This document shows positions 15,583 to 23,147 of a stretch of DNA of 33,576 bases, in pieces. The position numbers and the translations under genes were made by a program. The number at the start of each line of letters is the position of its first letter. The stretch's first letter is position 1. The notes beneath the pieces are model-generated. The model did no database searches, had not been told where the DNA came from, and saw nothing but the letters and a program-made list of their open reading frames with translations. This DNA is from Gammaproteobacteria bacterium. Lineage in GTDB: Bacteria; Pseudomonadota; Gammaproteobacteria; Pseudomonadales; Azotimanducaceae. The stretch lies in contig REEU01000202.1 of the NCBI GenBank assembly GCA_007694905.1, forward strand, positions 1 to 33,576, written 5' to 3'.

Positions 15583-17762
15583 CGAAGGCCAACGGTCGCG
15601 GACCCCGCCTCAGCACCAAGCTGATGCTCCTCGGCCTTGCGCTGCTGATCGTGCCGTGGTTCAGCTTTCGCCACTTGGTGCAAATGGAGTCCTTCCTGAT
15701 CCAGGGTCAGTCGCAGGCGCAACTGCTGACCGCGGAGGGAATCTCGACCTTGCTCAACGGCCGCGAGGATCTCTTCAACGACCTCCCGCTGAGTCTGGAT
15801 GGATTCGAGGCACTCTATGCCCACCCGCTTCCCGGACCCATCCGAATCGATGCACGAGAGAGTGACTGGGCGGCCCTTGCTGATCGTTGGCAGGTATTCG
15901 GAGGCGGAAGTGAACCGCGGCGCATCACCTCCCATGACAGCAGCATCGACGCGCTTCCTGATGGCGCCTTTCACCTCCTGCTGGGTGAGCGCGGCAATCA
16001 GCTCTATGCATTCCTGCGTGTGCGGGACGAGTCACGCGTCTGGCGGAACCCCAATCTCCTGCGCCTGGACAACGCGGATCATATCCGCCTGAGCTATCTA
16101 ACCGACCAGGGCGACGAAGGCCGGCTGCAGATCACGATGCAGGGACCGGGGGTCACCACCGCCTACCATATGGACGCGGAATGGAAGTTCGCCGAACACG
16201 GTCTGCCTGAGAACCGCGTCCAGGGCTATGTCGAGGAAACCGACTACGGCTACAACCTCGAATTCCGCATGCCGATGAGCATGCTCGGTTCACGTCGCTC
16301 CTTCGGTCTCGCAGTCGTCGACGTCGACGATCCCGAGACACGCCAGATACGTGGCATCGCCCAGACTCTGCCGCAATCCGGACGCGAAAATTTTCACCTG
16401 GTCGTGCTTCGCTCGCCCGAAGTGCTGAACATCGTCCGTGGCCTCGGCTACTCAGGCGCGCGCATCCTGGTGATCGATTCGCAGCGTCGAGTACGTGCGG
16501 AGGCAGGCAGCTCCATCGAGCCGAGCGAGTCGACATCCGACACGCCAGGATGGCTCGAGCGACTTTTCGACATGTTCCGGCCCAACGTCCGTACCAGTTC
16601 CGACCTGGCGCCGGAAGATACGGAGCAAGGGCTCATCACCGTCGGTGGTCAGGTGATCGATGCCGCGCTGCAAGGGCAGCCGAGTGCCGTTCGCAGACGA
16701 CGGGACGAAGGTGTGGAGGTGATCATGGCCGCCCACCCCATCGTGTCCCGGAACCAGGTGATAGGAACCGTGGTGGTGGAGCAGAACACCGACGACATTC
16801 TCGATCTGCAGCGGGATGCGCTCGGCCGGATCGTCCTGGTATCCGCGACAAGCCTGCTTGCTGTATTCGTCGCCTTGCTAGCCTTTTCGGTACGTCTGGC
16901 CTGGCGTATCCGTCGGGTAGGGTCCGAAACCACCAACGCGATCGATCGTCATGGGCGCCTGAAGACCAGTGAACTGCGGCACGAGATTCACTCGGGCGAT
17001 GAGATCGGGGACCTGGCGCGAAGTGTGTCCAGCATGCTGACCAAGTTGCATCAGCACACCCAGTTTCTGGAGAGCATGCCGCGCACCCTGCGCCACGAAA
17101 TCAACAATCCACTCAATGCGGTTTCCACATCGCTGCAGAACCTGGAGCAGGAAATGCCTGCCATGGAGGCGAACAAATATCTCGAAAGCGCCAAACGCGG
17201 CGTGTTGCGTATAGGCGTCATCGTCCAGAACCTGGCCGATGCTGCAAATCTCGAGGACGCTCTAGAGTCCGAAGAACTCGAGGTCGTGGATCTGCATGAA
17301 TTGCTGAAGAGCTATGTAGGCAACTGCCACAATGCGCACCCGGATTGCCAATTCGTGTTTCGAAGCTCTCCCGGGCCGGCACCCGCCCGCGTTGCCGATT
17401 ACCGTATCGAACAGCTGCTGGACAAGCTCATCGACAACGCTGTCGATTTCCACTGGCCTGGAAGTCCCATTCGCATTCATCTGGACGTCGTCCGCGACCA
17501 CATCGAGATCACAGTTGCCAATCGTGGACCTCCGCTCCAGCCAGAGATCGAGAACAACCTGTTTGACTCCATGGTTTCGCAGCGGGTGGCAACGCGTGAC
17601 AATCGGCTGCACTTCGGGCTTGGGCTTTACGTGGTTCGGGTGATCGCCGAGCGACACGGTGGCTCAGCTCGAGCTGCGAATCTCACAGACGGGTCGGGCG
17701 TTGCCATAACCGTCGCCTTGCCCCTGGCCAGCATGGCCCCGCGACTTCGGGCCACCGGCTGA
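15579..17762 (+). CDS. Membrane histidine kinase with periplasmic CBM9-like sensor, PdsS-like
   Basis: About 727 residues from the GTG at 15579, which overlaps the regulator stop by four bases (a GTG at 15567 is also in frame). Order: basic N-terminus; TM helix near 11-30; periplasmic region of about 380 residues; second TM near 415-435; HAMP-like linker; HisKA with His506 in LRHEINNPLN; and HATPase with N-box DKLIDNAVDF, F-box-like LFDSMVSQR and G-box HFGLGLYVVR. The periplasmic part (IRIDARESDW, LYAFLRVRDESR, ADHIRLSYLTDQ, YGYNLEFRMPMSML) looks like a CBM9/DOMON-type beta-sandwich, suggesting a carbohydrate-like or envelope ligand. The architecture matches kinases of proteobacterial dedicated sortase systems, but no sortase is in view. 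Confidence 0.88.
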   Translation: MTKANGRGPRLSTKLMLLGLALLIVPWFSFRHLVQMESFLIQGQSQAQLLTAEGISTLLNGREDLFNDLPLSLDGFEALYAHPLPGPIRIDARESDWAALADRWQVFGGGSEPRRITSHDSSIDALPDGAFHLLLGERGNQLYAFLRVRDESRVWRNPNLLRLDNADHIRLSYLTDQGDEGRLQITMQGPGVTTAYHMDAEWKFAEHGLPENRVQGYVEETDYGYNLEFRMPMSMLGSRRSFGLAVVDVDDPETRQIRGIAQTLPQSGRENFHLVVLRSPEVLNIVRGLGYSGARILVIDSQRRVRAEAGSSIEPSESTSDTPGWLERLFDMFRPNVRTSSDLAPEDTEQGLITVGGQVIDAALQGQPSAVRRRRDEGVEVIMAAHPIVSRNQVIGTVVVEQNTDDILDLQRDALGRIVLVSATSLLAVFVALLAFSVRLAWRIRRVGSETTNAIDRHGRLKTSELRHEIHSGDEIGDLARSVSSMLTKLHQHTQFLESMPRTLRHEINNPLNAVSTSLQNLEQEMPAMEANKYLESAKRGVLRIGVIVQNLADAANLEDALESEELEVVDLHELLKSYVGNCHNAHPDCQFVFRSSPGPAPARVADYRIEQLLDKLIDNAVDFHWPGSPIRIHLDVVRDHIEITVANRGPPLQPEIENNLFDSMVSQRVATRDNRLHFGLGLYVVRVIAERHGGSARAANLTDGSGVAITVALPLASMAPRLRATG

Positions 17763-17764
17763 TC

Positions 17765-18502
17765 ATGGTCGCCTGGCGGGAAGGAGCTCGAGCGCTCGTC
17801 ATCGGCGCGTCCGGAGGCATCGGTGGCGCGTTCTGTGCCGCCCTCGAAGCGCGCAGCGACGTCGAACTGATCCTTGGCAGCAGTCGCAATCGGGACAACG
17901 TTCCCGGGGCTGTCGCGAGCTTCGTTCTGGACGTTACCGATCCGGCAAGCATCCAATCCGCAGGGCAAGCGATTCGGGAAAGCACGGACCGACTCGACCT
18001 GGTCATCTACTGTGTCGGCGTGCTGCATGATCCTGACCACGGCGTCGCCCCGGAAAAGCGGCTGGACGATGTTGATCCGATCGCCATGACACGACAGTTC
18101 ACCATCAACGCTCTGGCGCCGTTGCTGCTGGCCCGGGAACTGGCCACCCTCCTGCCACGACGTGATCCGTGTGTGTGGGCCAATCTGTCAGCGCGGGTGG
18201 GCAGCATCGGCGACAATCGTTTCGGAGGCTGGTACGCCTACCGGGGCAGCAAAGCCGCCCAGAACATGTTCACGCGCAATCTGGCCATCGAGCTGGGTCG
18301 GCGCCACCGGGGGCTCGCCTGCATTGCCCTCCACCCGGGCACGGTTGCAACGAATCTGTCGGCCCCTTTTCGAAGCGCTGAGTCAGAAGGCGTCATGACA
18401 CCTGAGCAAGCAGCCGGCCGCATGCTCAAGGTCATGGAGGCGCTTAAGCCTACCGACACCGGCAAGTTCTTTGCCTGGGACGGTCGCGAGATTCCATGGT
18501 GA
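17765..18502 (+). CDS. SDR family oxidoreductase (C-factor-like)
   Basis: 245 residues, classical short-chain dehydrogenase: nucleotide-binding motif VIGASGGIGGAF (residues 12-23), the acidic Asp of FVLDVTDPAS, the motif of strand 4 (YCVGVLHD in place of NAG), catalytic Ser in ANLSARVGSIGDN and Tyr-x3-Lys in YAYRGSKAA. ALHPGTVATNLSAPF is typical of C-factor/CsgA-like members. The substrate is unknown. It begins two bases after the kinase stop, so it belongs to the kinase operon and is probably translationally coupled. The pairing with a two-component system is unexplained. Confidence 0.9.
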   Translation: MVAWREGARALVIGASGGIGGAFCAALEARSDVELILGSSRNRDNVPGAVASFVLDVTDPASIQSAGQAIRESTDRLDLVIYCVGVLHDPDHGVAPEKRLDDVDPIAMTRQFTINALAPLLLARELATLLPRRDPCVWANLSARVGSIGDNRFGGWYAYRGSKAAQNMFTRNLAIELGRRHRGLACIALHPGTVATNLSAPFRSAESEGVMTPEQAAGRMLKVMEALKPTDTGKFFAWDGREIPW

Positions 18503-18521
18503 CAGGGGCTGGGCGCCCAGC

Positions 18522-19112
18522 ATGAGCATGCGCCTCCCCTTGGTCAACCTGTTGGCTGAAGTTCGTGCCTGCCGGGCCTGCACCGACCTTCCCCTTGGGC
18601 CACGGCCCGTGCTTCAGGCCGCCCAAGCGTCGCGCATTCTCATCGTCGGGCAGGCTCCGGGGGCACGCGTCCACGCCACGGGCATTCCCTGGAACGATCC
18701 GAGTGGCGACACGCTACGTCGTTGGCTCGAGGTGGATCGCAGCCAGTTCTACGACGCCTCCTGTTTTGCCATCATTCCCATGGGGCTGTGCTATCCGGGC
18801 CGCGGCCGCAGCGGCGATCTGCCACCGCGACCGGAGTGTGCCCCACGCTGGCATCCGCCTCTTCTCGAAGACCTCGAACACATCAAGCTGACGCTGCTGA
18901 TCGGTCGATTCGCACAGGAGCGCTACCTCGGGGCAGATCCAGGAGGCGTCAGCCCGCGCGTCGAGTCGTTTCAGACTCACCTTGAGGCAGGCTACATGCC
19001 GCTCCCCCATCCCTCGCCAAGAAATCGGCGTTGGCTAAGGGAGCGGCCGTGGTTCGAACAGCTGGTCGTTCCGGAACTGCGTCGGCAGGTTCACGCCGTG
19101 CTCGACGACTGA
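18522..19112 (+). CDS. Uracil-DNA-glycosylase superfamily protein
   Basis: 196 residues. The superfamily motif A is RILIVGQAPGARVHATGIPW, followed by DPSGDTLRRWL; motif B near the C-terminus is PLPHPSPRNRRWL. An N-terminal CxxC (VRACRACTDLPLG) resembles the first pair of iron-sulfur ligands in family 4/5 enzymes. The other two ligands are not clear (GLCYPG and PECAPRW are candidates), so a cluster cannot be claimed. These proteins excise uracil or related damaged bases, but the subfamily is not one I can name. It starts 19 bases after the SDR gene, last of the operon. The start may instead be the ATG at 18528. Its 3' end overlaps the convergent MBL gene by 22 bases. Confidence 0.82.
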   Translation: MSMRLPLVNLLAEVRACRACTDLPLGPRPVLQAAQASRILIVGQAPGARVHATGIPWNDPSGDTLRRWLEVDRSQFYDASCFAIIPMGLCYPGRGRSGDLPPRPECAPRWHPPLLEDLEHIKLTLLIGRFAQERYLGADPGGVSPRVESFQTHLEAGYMPLPHPSPRNRRWLRERPWFEQLVVPELRRQVHAVLDD

Positions 19113-20029
19113 CTAGGAGTTTCGAACCGTGCCTCGATGTTGAGCGGACCTTCGCAGTGAAGACGTCCCTGATCGACGAGATAGACTACCGCTGCGTAGA
19201 CGGAACGCGCCGCTGCCGGATACATGAACTCTGGATACTCCGCATACATCCGCGGAACCATGTCACGAATGCGATGCACACCTTCTTCGATGCAGCTGAT
19301 GATCTGTTCTTCCCGTTCGCGCCGGTGTTCCATGTAGGCCCGCACGAAAGGCTTCGGATCCTCCACCGCAGGCCCATGGGTCGGCCAGTAGCGGACATCG
19401 TCCCGTTCCAGCAGCAACGCCAACGAGTCCATATAGGCGCTCATATCGCCATCAGGAGGTGAGATGACGCTCGTCGACCACGCCATGACGTGATCACCTG
19501 TGAACAGCGTCCGCTCTTCCCGGAGCGCATAGCACATGTGATTGGACGTGTGTCCAGGCGTATACACGCACTCTACGGACCAGCCGTCACCCTCGAGAAC
19601 CTGCCCGTGACGCACTTCATGATCAGGACGAAAAGCGACGTCCGCGCCTTCCTCCACTTGCACCTCCGGGCCACCCGAATCCGATCCTGTCCGCCCTGCG
19701 CCATGAGGACCGAAAGCGTACGTCGGCGCATCCGTGAATTCGCGCAAGGCCCTGCAGGCGGGCGAGTGGTCGAGATGACAATGGGTCACCAGGATGTGAC
19801 TGATCTCTTCGTCGCCCAGTGCCGCGCGCAGCGCATCGACATGCTCAGGCATGTCTGGCCCCGGATCCACCACCGCAACACGACCCGCGCCGATAATGTA
19901 GGTTCCGGTTCCGTGGAAGGTGAAGGGACTCGGGTTCTGCGCGATGACGCGCCGAATCAGGGGCGAGAGTCGATCGACGACGCCATACTCGAACTCCAGA
20001 TCCCTGCGGTAGGGGATTTTCACTGCCAT
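19091..20029 (-). CDS. MBL-fold metallo-hydrolase (LACTB2-like)
   Basis: 312 residues. The metallo-beta-lactamase signature THCHLDHS (His83, His85, Asp87, His88) is followed by a His in YTPGHTSNHM and an Asp in LFTGDHVM, completing a two-zinc site. The C-terminal extension of about 100 residues (RAYMEHRREREEQIISCIEEGVHRIRDMVP and a winged-helix-like tail) matches LACTB2/endoribonuclease-like and hydroxyacylglutathione-hydrolase-like proteins. The substrate is unknown. The ATG at 20029 has GGAG seven bases upstream and is preferred over the open frame to 20152. It is monocistronic with its own promoter and overlaps the convergent glycosylase-like gene by 22 bases. Confidence 0.9.
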   Translation of the reverse strand: MAVKIPYRRDLEFEYGVVDRLSPLIRRVIAQNPSPFTFHGTGTYIIGAGRVAVVDPGPDMPEHVDALRAALGDEEISHILVTHCHLDHSPACRALREFTDAPTYAFGPHGAGRTGSDSGGPEVQVEEGADVAFRPDHEVRHGQVLEGDGWSVECVYTPGHTSNHMCYALREERTLFTGDHVMAWSTSVISPPDGDMSAYMDSLALLLERDDVRYWPTHGPAVEDPKPFVRAYMEHRREREEQIISCIEEGVHRIRDMVPRMYAEYPEFMYPAAARSVYAAVVYLVDQGRLHCEGPLNIEARFETPSQSSSTA

Positions 20030-20101
20030 GGTACAACTCCAGTGGCAATCGAGGTTGCCGGCATATCGGCACTCCAGACCAGGGGGTTGAAGCGGCGCGC
20101 A

Positions 20102-20130
20102 AGAATAGGAACCGCCGATACCCCGGTCAA
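20102..20130 (-). promoter_or_regulatory. Sigma-70-type promoter of the MBL-fold gene
   Basis: On the reverse strand TTGACC (20130-20125, 5/6 to consensus) and TATTCT (20107-20102, 4/6) are separated by exactly 17 bases. The -10 lies about 72 bases upstream of the ATG, giving a short leader. This is the best-spaced promoter I found in the window. Confidence 0.55.
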
Positions 20131-20220
20131 GGGATGCGTGGAGCCGTCGCAAATGTCCGGCTCTTGGATCTCAGTTTCGCTGCCTGGGGCTGAGCGGAGC
20201 CTGAACCGGCAGCGGAACCA

Positions 20221-21564
20221 CTACAGGACAAACATGAAAAGACCGGCGAGAATAGCGCCGGCACCGGCGAATCCGATCAGCATCCAAACCCAGGGGGGCA
20301 GCCCATCAGCGCTCTGGGTCAGGCCCTGGACACTGTCGTAGACAAACTCGACGTTGCCGAAGGTGAGCACGTCTCCAGGCAGCAGCTCCGCTTCGGTCAC
20401 CGGATTGCCGTTGAGAAGCGTCCCGGTCGCGCCCTCGATCTGTCGAATGCGACAACGGCCGCCGGAGAGAATCATCTCCAGATGCTGCCGGGAGATGGCC
20501 GGATGCTCGATGACGATGTCGCAGTCCGGAGAGCGCCCCACCAGGACCCGGCCAGGCTCAAGCTGAATGAGGTGTCCTTCCATGGGGCCTACAATGCCAA
20601 GGAGCGCCGGGGCCAGCGGATCCCGAGTCCTGCCTGCGCCCTGCGCGGGCATCTCCGCGGATGGCATGGCTACGGTGGGTGACACGACCGCAGCATGCTC
20701 CCCGGAGCCCGTGACCACCGTCGCCGAAAGCTCTTCCTGGAACTCGGGTGCGTCGGGTCCGATCGCTCGGGTCGAGCCGAGCTCGAAGTCGAAGTCGAAG
20801 CCGGATTCGCCCTCGGGCGGCGGCATGCGTTCCGCCCCGGGAAAGACGTCCTCGACACCGTGGTCGATACCGGTGAGATCGAAATCCGGATCATCCAGGG
20901 GTGGCAGGTCGTCTGGCAGCTCGGCGCAGGCAGCGGAACGGGCCGGGTCCGGTTCCTCCTCGCGCGGCACATCCAGCTCAAACAGGCCCGGCCCTGTGAT
21001 GTCGTCCCCATCGGCAGGTGCTGACTCAGACAGGTCGACGTCCACAGGAAACGCGCGCGGCGCTGAGGGCTCCATCGGCGCCGGTAATGCAGGTTCCGGG
21101 GCCCCTTCAGCCCTCCCTTGCCGCGCTGCTGGCGTGTCGGGGCTTGGGGCCGAGGGTGCAGGGCGCGCGGCGTCTGCAGGCGGAAAAGCGAATGCTGCAG
21201 GCGCAGGGGTGACATCATCTTCTTCAGGGGCATCCAGACCGGTGGCGTTGGGATCACCCTCGATGCGTGGGGCAAGCGCCTCGACGTGATACTCGAACGC
21301 GTCGAAGGTCACGCAGTCGCCGGGCGCGAGCCGGGTGGGGTCGCGCACCTTGCTGCCGTTGACGAAAGTACCATTGGCGGAACCCAAATCCTCCACCATG
21401 AGTCCGCCGGACTCGATCCACAGGCGCGCATGACGCCGGGACACGAAACCTTCTTCGATACGAAGGTCAGCCTTCTTGCTGCGCCCGACAATGGTATCCC
21501 CGCGCACCTCGAAGGGTGCGCGTTCTCCCTGCCGCACAAGCCGCCAGTTCGCGCTCGATGCCAT
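20221..21564 (-). CDS. Tail-anchored protein with two FHA domains
   Basis: 447 residues. FHA domain 1 (about 5-95) has GRSKKADLRI, FVSRRHARLWI and SANGTFVNG. FHA domain 2 (about 330-410) has VGRSPDCDIVIE, AISRQHLEMI and ATGTLLNGNPV. Both keep the residues that read phosphothreonine. Between them lie roughly 220 residues rich in Pro, Ala, Asp and Glu, probably unstructured. A hydrophobic segment (PPWVWMLIGFAGAGAILAG) ends the protein, so it is likely anchored by its C-terminus with both FHA domains in the cytoplasm. It follows the Ser/Thr kinase gene by 76 bases on the same strand and is the obvious reader or substrate of it. The ATG at 21564 has AGGA six bases upstream. Confidence 0.88.
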   Translation of the reverse strand: MASSANWRLVRQGERAPFEVRGDTIVGRSKKADLRIEEGFVSRRHARLWIESGGLMVEDLGSANGTFVNGSKVRDPTRLAPGDCVTFDAFEYHVEALAPRIEGDPNATGLDAPEEDDVTPAPAAFAFPPADAARPAPSAPSPDTPAARQGRAEGAPEPALPAPMEPSAPRAFPVDVDLSESAPADGDDITGPGLFELDVPREEEPDPARSAACAELPDDLPPLDDPDFDLTGIDHGVEDVFPGAERMPPPEGESGFDFDFELGSTRAIGPDAPEFQEELSATVVTGSGEHAAVVSPTVAMPSAEMPAQGAGRTRDPLAPALLGIVGPMEGHLIQLEPGRVLVGRSPDCDIVIEHPAISRQHLEMILSGGRCRIRQIEGATGTLLNGNPVTEAELLPGDVLTFGNVEFVYDSVQGLTQSADGLPPWVWMLIGFAGAGAILAGLFMFVL

Positions 21565-21640
21565 CCGTCGTCCTGTCGCTCGGGACAAGTCCTGCCTGAA
21601 TCGGCATCCTTGCCCGGAAGAGGAGGCTATGCAAGTCCCC

Positions 21641-22804
21641 TCAGATCAGGGGAAGTGCCCACTCGATGATTGCTGCCGACGCAACTCCGCCGCCCCGTTC
21701 CGACCCGTATTCAGGCGACGTCTGGCTGCTCAAGACCCCGTACCGGTTCGACATGAAGTAGATGGCAATGGTGCCGGCAAGCACGGCAAGGATGATTCCG
21801 GCAACCAGCCAGCGGACCGAAGACTGCCGCTGCCCCCCCCGCAGGGTGGGCACCCGCGTGACATTGAGTCGATTACGCGCACCCGCTGCAGCAGAGCTAC
21901 GGCTAGGAATCTCGTTCTGCTCGGCGCTGCGTCGGATTTCGTTGACGGTGTCGCTGGAGAGGACCTCCGTCCTGGCTACCGACTCCGGCAACGGCTCATG
22001 CCGTTCAGCCTCTTCGAGCGCACGCACGATCTCGGCTCCGGTCTGGAAACGGCGCGCGGGCGACTTCTCCAGGAATTTGTCGATCAGGGCCTGGAAGCGC
22101 GTCAGATGTGCCGGCAGGCGAGGCACCGGATCCTTGATGTGGCGAATGCCGATGTCGAGGGCAGTGGCGCCGTCGAAAGGCACCGTGCCGGTGAGCGTCT
22201 TGTAGAAGACGACGCCGAGGCTGTAGAGATCCGCGCGGCCATCGAGCTTGTCTCCAGTCACCTGCTCAGGGCTCATGTAGAACGGCGTACCGACCACCGA
22301 GCCGATGGTGGTGATCTGGGTTTCGTTGTCGACCCCGCGCGCTATGCCGAAATCCGAGAGGACCGCTGACCCTTCCTCCCGGAACAGAATATTCTCGGGC
22401 TTGATGTCGCGATGGATGAAGCCCTTGCTATGGGCAAAGTCCAACGCCCGGGCAATCTCCTTGATGACACGAAACGCTTCTTTCGCCGGCAGGCCCTTCT
22501 CCAGCCTGTCGTTCAGTTCGCCGCCGGTGAGCAGCTCCATCGCCAGATAGTGGCGATCATCGTGCAGCCCGACATCGTAGACCTGAATGATGTGAGGATG
22601 ACTCAGTTTACTGACGATGCGGGATTCGCGCTGGAAGCGCGCACTGAACGTCTGATCCTGTTCCACCGCCTTGTCGAGGATCTTGACCGCAACCTCACGC
22701 TCGAATTTCTCCTGGATCGCAAGGAACACAGTTGCCATTCCGCCACGTCCGAGCTCACGGACGAGGCGATAGCCCGGAATCTGCGGCGTCACATCATGGC
22801 CCAC
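21641..22804 (-). CDS. Membrane-anchored Ser/Thr protein kinase (PknB-like catalytic domain)
   Basis: About 387 residues. All Hanks-kinase motifs are present: glycine loop ELGRGGMATVFLA, Lys in VAVKIL, catalytic loop FIHRDIKPENIL, DFG in SDFGIARG, activation segment with threonines (NETQITTIGSVVGTPFYMSPEQ) and DLYSLGVVFYKTLTG. A juxtamembrane stretch is followed by one TM helix (WLVAGIILAVLAGTIAIYF) and a tail of about 35 residues outside, with no PASTA or other sensor domain. The start is unclear: a GTG at 22804 puts the kinase domain near the N-terminus, while the frame extends to a GTG at 22885; neither has a strong ribosome site. The FHA gene follows. No PP2C phosphatase gene is nearby. 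Confidence 0.88.
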   Translation of the reverse strand: MGHDVTPQIPGYRLVRELGRGGMATVFLAIQEKFEREVAVKILDKAVEQDQTFSARFQRESRIVSKLSHPHIIQVYDVGLHDDRHYLAMELLTGGELNDRLEKGLPAKEAFRVIKEIARALDFAHSKGFIHRDIKPENILFREEGSAVLSDFGIARGVDNETQITTIGSVVGTPFYMSPEQVTGDKLDGRADLYSLGVVFYKTLTGTVPFDGATALDIGIRHIKDPVPRLPAHLTRFQALIDKFLEKSPARRFQTGAEIVRALEEAERHEPLPESVARTEVLSSDTVNEIRRSAEQNEIPSRSSAAAGARNRLNVTRVPTLRGGQRQSSVRWLVAGIILAVLAGTIAIYFMSNRYGVLSSQTSPEYGSERGGGVASAAIIEWALPLI

Positions 22805-22885
22805 AACGCCACCATCACGGGACAAGGCCGTGTCTGCTCGCGGCGGGCGTTTTGGCGTGCTCCCACCAACCGCCCGCTCGCACAC

Positions 22886-23147
22886 TCATGGAATGAACCA
22901 AGCTTCCCCCGATACCCGTGTGGACAGGTGTACGCAATCGTCAGTCCATTCACCCTGCAGCAGTATCATGCCGGCGCAGCGATCCCGGTCTCCTCCCAGC
23001 GGAGCCCACCCTTGACGACTCGCCCCCGCGAGTGGCTCACCCTCTTCTCTGCCGCGAGGCTGCGACCGCGCCCGAACGACACCGAACCATCTGCCTCAGC
23101 ACAACCATAGAACTGTATCGCAAACCATGCCGCGGCGGAACGTTCGC
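22886..23147. other. Non-coding stretch upstream of the kinase gene
   Basis: About 260 to 340 bases between the end of the MatB-like gene and the kinase start, both leftward. Short frames on either strand look arginine- and proline-rich and have no ribosome site. I see no convincing hairpin terminator, only a poor -10-like GATACT on the reverse strand near 22970. It presumably carries the kinase promoter. Confidence 0.4.

Noticed and set aside
14785-19112. A complete sortase system
   Set aside because: The regulator and kinase resemble those of proteobacterial sortase systems, but no sortase or LPXTG-type target is encoded in the window.
21637-21652. CCCCT-N6-AGGGG over the kinase stop codon
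   Set aside because: Short stem, no T-run, partly within coding sequence; not enough for a terminator or operator.
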